This document shows, piece by piece, positions 11,015-23,019 of a stretch of DNA of 64,000 nucleotides (position 1 is the first letter of the stretch; every line of letters begins with the position of its first letter). The notes under the pieces were generated by a model, which was not told where the DNA came from, searched no databases, and saw nothing but the letters and a program-made list of their open reading frames with translations. The stretch comes from Ornithorhynchus anatinus (taxonomy: Eukaryota; Chordata; Mammalia; Monotremata; Ornithorhynchidae): the NCBI RefSeq assembly GCF_004115215.2, contig NW_024396779.1, positions 186,001 through 250,000 of the forward strand. Reading direction: 5' to 3'. The translations under genes were made by a program, and so were the position numbers.

Positions 11015-11740
11015 GAAATTGTATTTATTGAGTGCTTACTGTGTTGAGAACACTACACTAAGCACTTGGGGGAGGACAGTACAAAAGTATAATAGACACA
11101 TTCATTGGCAGGGAGGATACTTAATGGAATGAGCAGCTGAACGAAGTTATGGAATTTAATTAATTTATTTATTTATTTATGTATTTCTTAATGGTGTTTG
11201 TTTAGCACGTATTGCGCCAGGCACTGTACTAAGCACTGGGATACATACAAGCTAATCAGGTTGGACACAGTCCATGACCTATGTGGGGCTCTCAGTCTTA
11301 ATCCCCATTTTGACAGATGAGGTGACTGAGGCACAGAGAAGTAAAGTGACTTCCCCAGGGTCACCCAGCAGACAAATGGCAGAGCCGGAACTAGAACCCA
11401 GGTCCTTCCATGCGCCATGCCACTTTTTATTTTCTTCTCTTGGGCTACTTAATTATTAATATTATGATTATTATCGTATTTGTTAAGTGCCAAACATTGT
11501 CTAAGCACTGGGGTAGATCAGGTTATCAGGTTGGACATAGTCCCTATCCCACATGGGGTTCACAGTCTCGCTAGGATAGAGTAGGATTTAATCCCTATTT
11601 ACAGTTGAATAAACTGAGATTCAAAAAGTTAAGCATCTCATCCAAGGTCACAAAGCTGGCAGGTGGCAGAGCTGGGATTAGAACCCAGGCCCTCTGGCTT
11701 CCAATATTGTTTTATCCACTAGACCATGCTGCTTCCCACT
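11015..11740 (-). repeat. L2 tail followed by two Mon1 SINEs
   Basis: L2 tail at 11020-11135; Mon1 copies at 11185-11425 and 11455-11740, all minus strand. Confidence 0.83.
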
Positions 11741-12038
11741 GAGGCTTTGCTTGAGCAGAACACTGTAATAAGTGCTTGGGACAATACAGTAGACTGGGGA
11801 GACATCTCCTCTGCCCACGAGGAACTTTAAGTCTAAAAGGGAAGCCAGACATTCCTTACAGAGAGGGGGAATGGCAGATTATAAGGATATGGACATAAAT
11901 ACTGTGGGGCTGGAGGTGGGTTGAGTATCAAAGTAGTTAAAAGGTATTCTTTCTCCCCTTTAGGCTCTGTCTCCCCCTCTAGACTGTAAGCTCATTGTGG
12001 GCAGGGAACTTGTCTACCAACTCTATTCTATTGTAACA

Positions 12039-12040
<2 letters not shown>
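11741..12040. repeat. L2 tails in both orientations
   Basis: Minus-strand L2 tail at 11745-11925; plus-strand L2 tail at 11965-12035 ('tctgtctccccctctagactgtaagctc'). Confidence 0.7.
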
Positions 12041-12044
<4 letters not shown>

Positions 12045-12069
<25 letters not shown>

Positions 12070-12322
12070 TAGCAATGGTATTTCTTAAGTGCTTACTATG
12101 TGTCAAACATTGTTCTAAGCAGTGGGGTAGATATGAGGTAATCAGGTTGTCCCATGTGGGGATCACAGTCTTAATCCCCATTTTACAGATGAGGCAACTG
12201 AGGCACATGGAAGTGAAGTGACTTGCCCAAAGTCACACAGCTGACAAGTAGCCGAACCAGAATTGGAATCCATGACCTCTGACTCCTAAGGCCGGGCTCT
12301 TTCCACTAAGCCACGTTGTACT
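12045..12322 (-). repeat. Mon1 SINE
   Basis: Full length with a perfect (aat)n microsatellite (12041-12070) as its tail. Confidence 0.9.
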
Positions 12323-12389
12323 CTCCAACGTCCTTACTACCGTGATCTTCACACAGTAAATGTTCCATAAATATGAGTGATTGATTGAT

Positions 12390-12760
12390 ATACAGAGCCA
12401 ACGTTTGCCATCCATGTGACTGACTTTGTCTCTGAAATTTCCTTTCACAATTGTCACTGATTTCAAAACTAAGAAAGCTGCGATGTTGTAATCCCCCTCT
12501 CTCTCCAACTCCTGAGAGATTTTCACTGGAGCAGTCCTTGGAGCAATTAATTCTTCTGACTTCTGCTCCTCTCCAATGTGCAACTTACTTGAAACTTTGT
12601 GAAAGTCAACTCCTTCCCTTTAATTATCCTCCCAGGGACTTATTAAAATGCTCACTATTTAACATGAGTGCTTCCATTTAGATTTCTAGGAAATGAGGTT
12701 TTTCATGTTGGTATTATTTTGTGGCCTCATTGAATGAGCACTTCTTTGATAAGAGTGGGT
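12390..12760. other. Unassigned unique sequence
   Basis: Not repeat-like to my eye. Short open frames occur on both strands without family motifs or splice-site support. Confidence 0.5.
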
Positions 12761-12764
12761 AATA

Positions 12765-13024
12765 GCAGTGATATTTATTAAGCATTTACTACGTTCCAAG
12801 TACTGAGGGAGATGCATGATAATCAGGCCCCACATGGGACTCACGGTCCAAGTAGGAGGAAGAACAAATATTGGAGCCCCATTTTGCAGATGAGAGAACT
12901 GAGGCACAAAGAAGTGAAATGACTTGCCCAAGGTCACACAGCAGACAAGTGGTAGAGACAGATTAGAACTCTGGTCCTCTGACTTCCAGGTTGATGCTCT
13001 TTCCGTTAGGCCATGCTGCTTCTT
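12765..13024 (-). repeat. Mon1 SINE, diverged
   Basis: Near full length, with substitutions throughout. Confidence 0.82.
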
Positions 13025-13660
13025 GCTTCTCACTATGGATATTTTGCTTAGCCATGGGACCGACCTCAGCTTCTCCTTCTGTGAAAGGGAGAGAACAAAG
13101 CCCAACCACTAACACCTAACAGTCAGGGATAGAAGATATTAGACCATGGATGTGGAAGTGCTTGGAGAACCTAGAAAGAATGGAATCATTGATTTCCTAG
13201 GGATAATTATTACTATAATAATATATTATATATTATTGTATACTATTATTTCCCCACTTAAGTCTTGTTTCCCCAGCTCCATCTCCCTTCTGCATCATCT
13301 ATATACTTGGATCTGTGACCATTGGACATTTGATATTTGCCCCACCCTAAACCCCACAGCACTTAAGTGCATACCTATAGATTATACATTATAAATTATT
13401 TACTTATATTAATGTCTGCCTCCCTCCCCCCCCCAGTGTAAGCTCGTAGTAGACAGGGAATATGTCTACCAACTCTGCTGTGTTGGAGTCTCCCAAGAAC
13501 TTAGTACAGTGCTCTGCACACAGTAAGAACTCAATAAATACTATTGCTTGATTGATTGATTGATTGATGAATGTCTGTCCCCCTTCCAGACTGTAACCTT
13601 GTTGTGAGCAGGGAACTTGTCTATCAACTCTTCTGTATGTACTCTTCGAAGTGCTTAGTA
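13025..13660 (+). repeat. Unique DNA, then old L2 3' end and a second L2 tail
   Basis: Positions 13025-13200 are unassigned. Positions 13255-13555 are an older-subfamily L2 3' end, ending in (tgat)n. A further L2 tail covers 13565-13660. Confidence 0.7.
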
Positions 13661-13664
13661 CACT

Positions 13665-13910
13665 GCCCTGCACAGTGTGGTGTAGTGGATAGAGCATGGA
13701 CCTGGGTTCTAATCCTGTCTCCACCACTGTCACTGGATGACCTTGGGCAAGTCACTTCAGTTCTCTCTGCCTCATCTGTAAAATGGGGATCGAGACTGCG
13801 AGCTCCAGGTGGGACATGGACTGTGTCCAACTTGATTACTTTGTATCTACCCCAATGCTTAGAACAGTGCCTGGCACATAGTAAGCTCTTAACAAATGCC
13901 ATAAAAAAGC
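13665..13910 (+). repeat. Mon1 SINE
   Basis: Slightly shortened head, otherwise complete. Confidence 0.85.
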
Positions 13911-14195
13911 AGTCAATAAATACCTTTTGATGATGACTGTAACAGGAAGATGATTGTATTTCTGTTGGTCTAAAGGAAGGAGTAATGCTCTGGGAATCAG
14001 GAGATTGAAGTTCCAGTTTTGGCTCTGAAGAGTTGGAGAGTGCTCCAGGAGATAATCAGGTCTGGGACAATTCTGGCAAATTAGCTGGCTAACGAGGATG
14101 GGGAAGATCCCAGTGGCTACCAAGGCAACCGCCTGCTGGGATACAATGTAAGAGCATAGCATCCATCAGCACTATGTTGCAGTCACTTAGGCCAA
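13911..14195. other. Unassigned unique sequence
   Basis: No repeat or gene signature recognised. Confidence 0.5.
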
Positions 14196-14236
14196 AAATG
14201 TGCCAAACACTGTACTAAGCTCTGGGGAGAGTACAA

Positions 14237-15000
14237 TTCAACAGAATTCACCGGCACGTTCCCGGCCCATCACGAGATTACAGTCTAAAATCAGTGTGTT
14301 CTGCTTGTAACAAACATTGGCTCGTACTTGGGGGTAATAAATAATGATGATATTTGTTAAACAGTAATAATAATGATGGCATTTGTTAAGGGCTTACTAT
14401 GTGCCAAGCACTGTTCTAAGCACTGGGGTAGATAGATACAAGGTAATCAGGTTGTTCCATGAGGGGCTCACAGTCTTAATCCCCATTTTACAGATGAGGT
14501 CACTGAGGCACAGAGAAGTCAAGTGACTTGCCCAAGGTCACACAACTGATCAGTGGCAGATCAGGATTAGAACCCACAACCTCTGACTCCCAAGCCCGTG
14601 CTCTTTCTACTATGCCATGCTGCTTCCCTAATTCGCTGGCATGTTCCCGGACCATAACGAGTTTACAGTCTAAAGTCAGTGAGTTCTGCATGGAACAAAC
14701 ATTGGCTCGTACTTGGGGTAATAAAAAATGATGATATTTGTTAATAATAATAATGATGGCATTTGTTAAACGCTTACTTTGTGTCAAGCACTGTTCTAAG
14801 CTCAGGTTGGACATGGTCCCTGTCTCACATGGGGCTCACAGTTTTAATCCCCCTTTTATGGTTGAGGTAACTGAGGCCAGAAAAGTGAAGCAACTAGCCC
14901 AAAGTCACCTAGCAGACAAGTGGCTGATCCGGAATTAGAACCCAGATCCTCCTAACTCTCAGGCCTGTGGTCTATTCACTAGACAATGCTGCTTCTCATA
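14237..15000. repeat. Tandem duplication, two ~390-bp copies
   Basis: Copy A (14237-14632) and copy B (14633-15000) share the same order: L2 tail, a unique stretch containing 'caaacattggctcgtacttgg', and a minus-strand Mon1 SINE. The unique stretch in both copies shows that this is a duplication, not two independent insertions. Confidence 0.85.
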
Positions 15001-15129
15001 TGTGCTTCACCTCTGACTGCCTACTGATTCGTTGCACCCACTGCCTCAGTGGGAACCTGACAGGCAGAGAAGAGAGAGGGTGAGGGTACTGGGCAAACCA
15101 CTCAATATCTAAGGCAGATACCCAGAGAG

Positions 15130-15392
15130 AAACAGGAGGCATCTTGGAAAGAGCAGAGGCCTGGGAGCCAGAAGACCTGGGTTCTAATAACACTCCACCA
15201 TTTGCCTGCTGTGTGACCTCGGGCAAGTCTCTTCACTTCATTCTGCCTGTTTCCTCAACTACAAAATGGGGATTCAATGCCTGTTCTCCCTCCTACTTGA
15301 TTGAGCCCCATGTAGGACAGGGCTGAATAATCTGAATCTACTCCAGCGCTTCAAACAGTGCTTGACACACACTAAGCGTTTAATGAATACAA
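15130..15392 (+). repeat. Mon1 SINE, diverged
   Basis: Contains the head (aaagagcagaggcctgggagc), core and tail, with small internal losses. Confidence 0.82.
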
Positions 15393-15787
15393 TTTAAAAG
15401 AAAAAAACTCGGGTCCTAACATCTAACATGAGACCTCCCCTCCCTCTGGCCGTATAATAAACCATCTTTGAGATTTCAGTTCTACCACAAATGCTTTCTT
15501 CATGATCTTGTGATATAGGATCTCCTAGTGACTGGGGAATAAGGTTATGAATGAGGAGCCAGGACCCCAGAGACACCTCATATCACTGCAAGGTTGACTT
15601 CCAACCCACAATCAGCACCATGGGATGGCTATATCAGCCTTCTCTTTCCCTAGAGCCATTCAAGGCGTGGCTGGAGCATCTGAAATACAGGTCTCTCCCT
15701 ATCACTTTCCAAATCAGACTCCACTACTCTGTGAATCTCCAGGACGGAAGCCACGTTCAGAGTAGGAAACTAGAAGGGAGAAGAGAA
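15393..15787. other. Unassigned unique sequence
   Basis: The pre-insertion flank of the L2 that starts near 15788. No gene recognised. Confidence 0.5.
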
Positions 15788-17268
15788 AGTCGACCATCCC
15801 CTCCTCCTCCATACCTTATCTCACCTTGGCTTCACGGACTCTGTCCTCTCCTGGTTCTCCTCTTACCTCTCTGGCCGATCATTCTCGGTCTCCTACGCTG
15901 GAGCCTCCTCCCCCTCCCATCCTTTAACTGTTGGAGTTCCTCAAGGGTCAGTTCTTGGCCCTCTTCTGTTCTCCATTTACACTCACTCCCTCGGTGAACT
16001 CATCCACTTTCACGGCTTTGACTACCATCTCTACGCAGATGACACGCAGATCTACATCTCCGCCCCTGTCCTCTCCCTCTCCCTTCAGGCTCGCATCTCC
16101 TCCTGCCTCCGGGACGTCTCCACCTGGATGTCAGCCCGCCACCTAAAACTCAACATGAGCAAGACTGAGCTCCTCATCTTCCCTCCCAAACCCAGTCCGC
16201 TCCCAGACTTCTCTATCACCGTGGATGGCACGACCATCCTTCCCGTCCCGCAGGCCCGCAATCTCGGTGTCATCCTTGACTCGTCCCTCTCGTTCACCCC
16301 ACACATCCTATCCGTTACCAAGACCTGCCGGTTTCACCTCTACAATATCGCCAAGATCCGCCCTTTCCTCTCCACCCAAACGGCTACCTTACTATTATGG
16401 GCTCTCGTTATATCCCGGCTAGACTACTGCGTCAGCCTTCTCTCTGACCTCCCTTCCTCCTCTCTCGCCCCGCTCCGGTCTATTCTTCACTCCGCTGCCC
16501 GGCTCATCTTCCTGCAGAAACGATCTGGGCATGTCACTCCCCTTCTTAAACAACTCCAGTGGTTGCCTATCGACCTCCGCTCCAAACAAAAACTCCTCAC
16601 TCTAGGCTTCAAGGCTCTCCATCACCTTGCCCCTTCCTACCTCTCCTCCCTTCTCTCTTTCTACCGCCCACCCCGCACGCTCCGCTCCTCTGCCGCCCAC
16701 CTCCTCACCGTCCCTCGGTCTCGCCTATCCCGCCGTCGACCCCTGGGTCACGTCCTCCCGCGGTCCTGGAACGCCCTCCCTCCTCACCTCCACCAAACTG
16801 ATTCTCTTTCCCTCTTCAAAACCTTACTTAAAAATCACCTCCTCCAAGAGGGGTTCCCAGACTGAGCTCCTCTTCCCCCTCTACTCCCTCTGCCATCCCC
16901 CCTTTACCTCTCCGCAGCTAAAGCCTCACTTTCCCCTATTCCCTCTGCTCCTCCACCTCTCCCTTCCCATCCCCACAGCACTGTACTTGTCCGCTCAACT
17001 GTATATATTTTCGTTCCCCTATTTATTTTGTTAATGAATTGTACATCGCCTTGATTCTATTTAGTTGCCATTGTTTTTACGAGATGTTCTTCCCCTTGAC
17101 ACTGTTTAGTGCCATTGTTCTTGTCTGTCCGTCTCCCCCGATTAGACTGTAAGCCCGTCAAATGGCAGGGACTGTCTCTATCTGTTGCTGACTTGTTCAT
17201 CCCAAGCGCTTAGTACAGTGCTCTGCACATAGTAAGCGCTCAATAAATACTATTGAATGAATGAATGA
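15788..17268 (+). repeat. Best-preserved L2; open reverse transcriptase frame
   Basis: 5'-truncated L2 retaining one uninterrupted frame from 15789 to the TGA at 16863-16865, about 358 codons. It enters ORF2 at [15 protein letters not shown]. The segment [10 protein letters not shown] is encoded at 15933-15962 and the catalytic YADD at 16032-16043. The C-terminal part ends [11 protein letters not shown]. The 3' UTR includes 'ttagactgtaagcccgtc' and the element ends in (tgaa)n at about 17255-17268. The endonuclease and most of ORF2 upstream are absent, so it cannot move by itself. An open frame across the whole remnant suggests a recent insertion. Confidence 0.95.
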
Positions 17269-17366
17269 AAGCTGACAGGTAAGAGGTCTGAGGTCCAATG
17301 GGCAGGGGTGAGGTTGAGGGGATGGCGACGGTGTGGCTGACTGGTGGGGGGGGTGGAATTAGCAGT

Positions 17367-17845
17367 GTTCCTCAGTGTTTAGCACAGTGTTTGAAGATAA
17401 TCTCGGGCCCTACAAGTCTCTCACAAGAGATCAATCAATTATATTTCTGAAGAGTTTACTGTGAGTAAAGCAGTGTACTAAGGATTTGGTAGAGTTGGTA
17501 GACACACACCACTTGTCAGCTGTGTGTGAACTTGGGCAAGTCACTTCACTTCTCTGTGCCTCAGTTCCCTCATCTGTAAAATGGGGATAAAATACCCTTT
17601 TCCCCCATGTCTTAGACTGTGAGTGCTGTGCATCTACCTCAGTGCTTAGCATAGTGCTTGGAGATAATGCTGAGCCCTGAAGATCTCTCCCAGGAAAACC
17701 ATTTGCCAGCTGTGTGAACTTGGAAGAGTCACTTTAATTATCTGTGCCTCACCTGTAAAATGGGGATAAAATACCTGTCTTTCTCACGCCATGGACTGTG
17801 AATTCCATGTGGAGCAGCGGCTGTCTCTGATCTGCTCCTCTTATA
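17367..17845 (+). repeat. Two partial Mon1 SINEs in a local duplication
   Basis: Mon1 parts lie at 17510-17665 and 17705-17840. The preceding stretches at 17387-17430 and 17655-17700 resemble each other (agataatctcgggccct against agataatgctgagccct). An L2 tail (17428-17500) interrupts the first copy. Confidence 0.65.
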
Positions 17846-17847
17846 TT

Positions 17848-18625
17848 CATTCATTCATTCATTCATTCATTCAATAGTATTTATTGAGCGCTTACTATGT
17901 GCAGAGCACTGTACTAAGTGCTTGGAATGAACAAGTCGACAACAGATAGAGACAGTCCCTGCCGTTTGACGGCCTCACAGTCTAATCAGGGGAGAAGGAC
18001 AGACAAGAACAATGGCAATAAATAGAGTCAAGGGGAAGAACATCTCGTAAAAACAATGGCAACTAAATAGAATCAAGGCGATGTACATTTCATTACAAAA
18101 TAAATAGGGTAATGAAAATATATACAGTTGAGTAGACGAGTACAGTGCTGAGGGGATGGGAAGGGAGAGGGGGAGGAGCAGAGGGAAAGGGGGAAAAGAG
18201 GGTTTAGCTGCGGAGAGGTGAAGGGGGGTGGTAGAGGGAGTAGAGGGAGAAGAGGAGCTCAGTCTGGGAAGGCCTCTTGGAGGAGGTGAGTTTTAAGTAG
18301 GGTTTTGAAGAGGGGAAGAGAATCAGTTTGGCGGAGGTGAGGAGGGAGGGCGTTCCAGGACCGCGGGAGGACGTGGCCCAGGGGTCGATGGCGGGATAGG
18401 TGAGACCGAGGGATGGTGAGGAGGTGGGCAGCAGAGGAGCGGAGCGTGAGGGGTGGGCGGTAGAAAGAGAGAAGGGAGGAGAGGTAGGAAGGGGCAAGGT
18501 GATGTAGAGCCTTGAAGCCTAGAGTGAGGAGTTTTTGTTTGGAGCGGAGGTTGATAGGCAACCACTGGAGCTGTTTAAGAAGGGGAGTGACATGCCCAGA
18601 TCGTTTCTGCAGGAAGATGAGCCAG
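17848..18625 (-). repeat. Young L2 3' portion
   Basis: The (ttca)n tail is at the left. The element covers the whole L2 3' UTR and the C-terminal ORF2 codons ([14 protein letters not shown] and HLLQEAFPD), and is cut off near 18625. It resembles the copy at 15788. Confidence 0.93.
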
Positions 18626-18632
18626 TACCGCC

Positions 18633-18860
18633 ACATTCAGCACAGTGCTTGGCTCATAACCATTTAATAAATACCCTTATCAATATAATCATTAGTAATA
18701 AGACCCTAAAATTTTAATGGTAGAGAGGTCATCTAGCCCACCCTCCTCTCACCAGAAAGAATCTGTTCCAGAAGCTATTTTCAACTGGCAGACCTTCTTA
18801 TGTGACTAGAATTTTCTCTTTGAAAAACGTTTTTATGGTTTTGGGGGAGGGAGGGGGGCT
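18633..18860 (+). repeat. Mon1 tail and unassigned flank
   Basis: A SINE tail at 18633-18690 is followed by about 170 bp that I cannot assign. Confidence 0.6.
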
Positions 18861-19120
18861 TTTTTAATGGTATTTGTTAAGCACTTACTGTGTCAAACAC
18901 CGTTCTAAGAGCTAGGATAGTTACAGGTTAACTGAGTTGGACACAGTCCCTGACCTGCATGGAGCTCACAGTCTAGGAGGGAGAACAGGAGAACTGAGGC
19001 ACAGAGAAGTGAAGTGACTTGCCCAAGATCACACGGCAAGCTAATCGCAGAGCTGGAATGAGAACCCAGCTCCTCTGACTCCCAGACCCGGACTCATTCC
19101 ACTAAGCCATGCTGCTTATC
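18860..19120 (-). repeat. Mon1 SINE
   Basis: Near full length, moderately diverged. Confidence 0.87.
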
Positions 19121-19204
19121 CATTTTTTTTTCATTTTGTTTGTTTTGAACAAACCATCTAGAAACTTCATTGAGTCTGTAATAACCAATACACATTCTGG
19201 CTTT

Positions 19205-19445
19205 GTAATGCTTTGGAGTCAGAGTTCATGAGTTCGAATCCCAGCTCTGCCACTTGTCAGCTGTGTGACTGTGGGCAAGTCCCTTAACTTCTCTGTGCCT
19301 CAGTTCCCTCATCTGTAAAATGGGGATTAAGACTGTGAGCCCCACGTGGGACAACCTGATTCCCCTATGTCTACCCCAGCGCTTAGAACAGTGCTCGGCA
19401 CATAGTAAGCGCTTAACAAATACCAACATTATTATTATTATTATT
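19205..19445 (+). repeat. Young Mon1 SINE, truncated head
   Basis: From the B box on ('gttcgaatcccagctctgcc') it is close to consensus and ends in (att)n. Confidence 0.88.
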
Positions 19446-19446
19446 A

Positions 19447-20170
19447 AATAAATGCTGGTGTGGCTACAGTACAATCAGATCAGACACAGTCTCTAGCCCA
19501 CAAGAGGCTCATGTCTAAGGGAGAGGGAAAACAGATCCCCTGAATCCCTATTTTTACAGATGAGGAAACTGAGGTACAGAGAAGTTAAGTGACTTTCCCA
19601 AGGTCACACAACCGGCAAGTGGCAGAGCTAGGATTTGAACTCAAGTCTCCTGACTCCCAGAACTGTTTCCTTTCCACCAGGCCATGTTCCTTATTTTTTT
19701 ATGGTATTTGTTAAGCACTTACAATGTGTCAAACACTGTTCTAAACACTGGGGTACAGACAAGTTAAGCATTTTGGACACAGTCTCCATCCCACATGGGG
19801 CTCACAATCTAAATAGGAGGGAAATTGGGTATTTATTCCCCATTATAAAGTTGAGGAAACTGCGGCACAGAGAAGTTAAGTGACTTGTCCAAGGTCACAC
19901 AGCAAGCAATTGGCAGAGGCAGGAATAGAACTCAGGTCCTTCTGACTCCCAGGCCCATGCTCTATCCCCTAGGCTATGCTTCTTATCTGCTGTGTTGTGG
20001 GACTGGTAAGTCACTTCTTTGCGCCTCACTTACCTCATCTGTAGAAAGGGGGATTAAGACTGTGAGCCCCACGTGGGACAACCTGATTACCTTATATCTA
20101 CCACAGTGCTTAGAACAGTGCTTGGCACATAGTAAGCGCTTAACAAATGCCATCATTATTATTATTCATG
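19447..20170. repeat. Three Mon1 SINEs in a row
   Basis: 19447-19695 (minus), 19697-19985 (minus) and 19988-20170 (plus, head missing). Confidence 0.83.
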
Positions 20171-20384
20171 AACATCAATTCCTTGTGGTTCTGCCCTTCC
20201 CTTGTGATTCCATCAACTTCAATCACATCGCAACTCAGACTTCCTCTTTCCAGGCTGAAAAGTCTTATCCTTGTCAGTCAATCCCCATAGGGATGCCTCC
20301 TCTCATTCCTTTAATCTTATAAATTACTCTCCTCTGTACCTTCTCTAACTCTATCTCCTCCTTCCTTAGTTAATAATTAATAAT
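20171..20384. other. Unassigned unique sequence
   Basis: Pyrimidine-leaning, with no recognised element or gene. Confidence 0.5.
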
Positions 20385-20645
20385 TATAATATTTGTTAAG
20401 TGCTTACTATGTGTCAGGCACGTACTAAACGCTGGGGTAGATACAAGCAAATCGGGTTGGGCACAGTCCCTCTCCCGCCTAGGGCTCATAGTCTTAATCC
20501 CCATTTTACAGATGAGGTAACTGAGGCACAGGCAAATGATGTGACTTGCCCAAGGCCACACAGCAGAAAAGCGGCAGAGCCGGCATTAGAACCCATGACC
20601 TTCTGACTCCAAGGTCCATGCTCTAGCCACTGCACCATGCTGCTT
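20385..20645 (-). repeat. Mon1 SINE
   Basis: Full length. Confidence 0.88.
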
Positions 20646-20716
20646 TCCAGTTAATTAGGCAGCTAGATACACTGGCTAGCCCAAGATCCAGAATTCCAGA
20701 TTGCTGGTTATCCTCA

Positions 20717-21350
20717 TCATCAATGGTATTTTTTGAGCACTTACTGTGTGCCAAGCACTGAATTAAGCACTTGGGAGAGTATAATAAAAGAGAGTTTTCT
20801 TTGGGGGGTGGGGGGAGGGTGTTGGGGTTTGGGGTTTTTTATGGTATTGAGTTGATAGACATGCTCCCTGCCCACATCAAGCTTGTAGTGTAGAGGGAGG
20901 CTAGGTCTGTCATGATTTTATGTCATAATAAAGCTCCTTGTCCCTATTCCACTGAATTCCTGAGTTTGGTTGTACTTTTTGACTACCGCCCTTTGGATTA
21001 GACAGATAATTTCTGGTGAGGGAATATCTTTGGGGTTTTTAAAATTAAGATTTGTTAAGCATTTACTATGTGCCAGGCACTGTACTAAGCGTTGAGGTAG
21101 GTAGAAGATACAGTCCATGTCCCATATGTTACAGATGAGGTAACTGAAGTTCAGAGAAGTGACTCGCCCAAGGTCACACAGCAGTCAAGTGGCAGAGTCA
21201 GCTTTAGAACTCAGGTCCTCTGACTCCCAGGTCTGTGCTCTATCCACTAGGCTTCTCATCCTCCTATCCTGATTAACTTGTGTCCACCCCAGGATTTGGT
21301 ACAGTGCCTGGCACATAGTAAGCCCTTAGCAAATACTATTATTATTATTA
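20717..21350. repeat. L2 tail, Mon1 SINE and Mon1 tail
   Basis: Minus L2 tail 20717-20900, interrupted by a G/T-rich run near 20800-20845; Mon1 21040-21258 (minus); Mon1 tail 21260-21350 (+). Positions 20905-21035 are unassigned. Confidence 0.75.
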
Positions 21351-21384
21351 GCAGTAGTAATAATTCCTCCTATTAGACAGTTAA

Positions 21385-21690
21385 TTGTTCTCCCCCACTT
21401 CAAAGCCTCACTGAAGGCACATCTCCTCCAAGAAGCCCTTCCCTGACTAAGCCCTCCTCTCCTCTTCTCCCACTCCCTTCTGCGTCGCCCTGACTTGCTC
21501 CCTTCATTCATCTGCACTCCCATCCCCACAGCACAAATGTACATATCTGTTATTTATTTATTCCTGTATATTAATGTCTGTCTCCCCTTCTAGTCTGTAA
21601 GCTCGCTGTGGGCAGGGAATGTGTCAGTTGTTGTACTGTACAATGCTTTGCACACAATAAGCACTCAATAAATATGATCGACTGAATGAA
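21385..21690 (+). repeat. Older-subfamily L2 3' end
   Basis: The segment 'aaggcacatctcctccaaga' marks the C-terminal ORF2 codons; the UTR and tail follow. Confidence 0.82.
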
Positions 21691-21744
21691 GGAGCTTTGC
21701 TCCCGAGATTTCAGGACTGAGAACCTGCCCAAAGGACTTGATTA

Positions 21745-22730
21745 TACTCTCCCCCTCATTCAACCACACTTACTAAGCATTTACTATGTGCGGTACACTG
21801 TACTAAGCGCTTGGGAGAGTATAATACAACAATAAGCAGACACATTCCCAGCTCACAATCAGCTTAGAGTCTAGAGGAGTGCTTACTGTGAGCAGAGCAC
21901 TGAACTAAGGGATATATTCAACTCTGATATATTGTAATTAATTGATCAACCAATCAATGGTAATTATTGAGCATTTATTATGTGCAGAGCACTGTGCGAA
22001 GAGCTTGGAAGAGCACAACACAGCACTATAACAGACACATTCCCTGCCCACAGTGAGCTTAGAATTTTGTACTCCCCAAATCACTTAGTACAATGCTCTG
22101 CACACAGTAAGCACTCTAACGCTAGCCTTTTTACTGTACCTTGATCGCATCTATCTTGCCACTGATCTCTCACCAATAGCCTGTCTCTGGCCTGGATCAC
22201 CCTCCCTCCTCATATCCAACAGAAAAATACTCTCCCTTCTGTTCAAAGCCTTATTGAAGGCACATCTCCTCCAAGAGGCCTTCCCTGACTGAGCCCTCTT
22301 TTCCTTTTCTTCAACTCCCTTCTGCATCACCTTGACTTGCTCCCTTTATTCATCACCCATTCCCCCAGCACAAATGTATATATCTGTTATTGATTTGTTT
22401 ATTTATATTAAAGTCTTTCTTTCCCTGGAGACTGTAAACCCATCGTGGGCAGGGAATGTGCCTGATACATTGTTAGAGTGTACTCTCCCAAACGTTCAGT
22501 ACAGTGCTCTGCACACAGTAAGCACTCAGTAAATACTTTTGATTGGTTTGGAGATTGCCTCTTGAGTCAAGATCAGAGATGTTATTTTTGCCAAAGCTCC
22601 CCATCTAGACTGTAAGCTCATTTTGGACAGGGACCACGTCTCCCAGTTCTGTTATATTGTACTCTCCCAAGTGTTTACTACAGTTCTCTGCACACAGTAA
22701 GCACTCAATAAATATAAGAGATTGATAGAT
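21745..22730. repeat. L2 tails and an older L2 3' end
   Basis: Minus tails at 21755-21885 and 21940-22060; plus tail at 22065-22115; older-subfamily L2 3' end at 22125-22550; another tail at 22590-22725. Confidence 0.75.
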
Positions 22731-23019
22731 CTTGTATTTAGATATTAGCATATTTAGAAAGTCAGAGAATTTCCACATTAGATGAGCCAGATTTAATTTA
22801 ATTGGAATTAAAGGAGATATGTTAGCCCTCCCTTGTGAATTTACCTAGCAACTAGGAAACTCTCTACCTCCCACCCCGAACTCTTTAACCAGTGAGTGCT
22901 TAAGATAATAACAATAATTGGTATAATTATTATGATAAGAATAATGACACCTGAGGACCTCCTTCAGCTCAAATCATACCTGCCCCCTTTTCTTTGAGGC
23001 TATGTGCTCCCTCTTCAAT

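Noticed and set aside
16559-17034. Proline-rich frames overlapping L2
   Set aside because: Out-of-frame readings of L2 ORF2 and 3' UTR.
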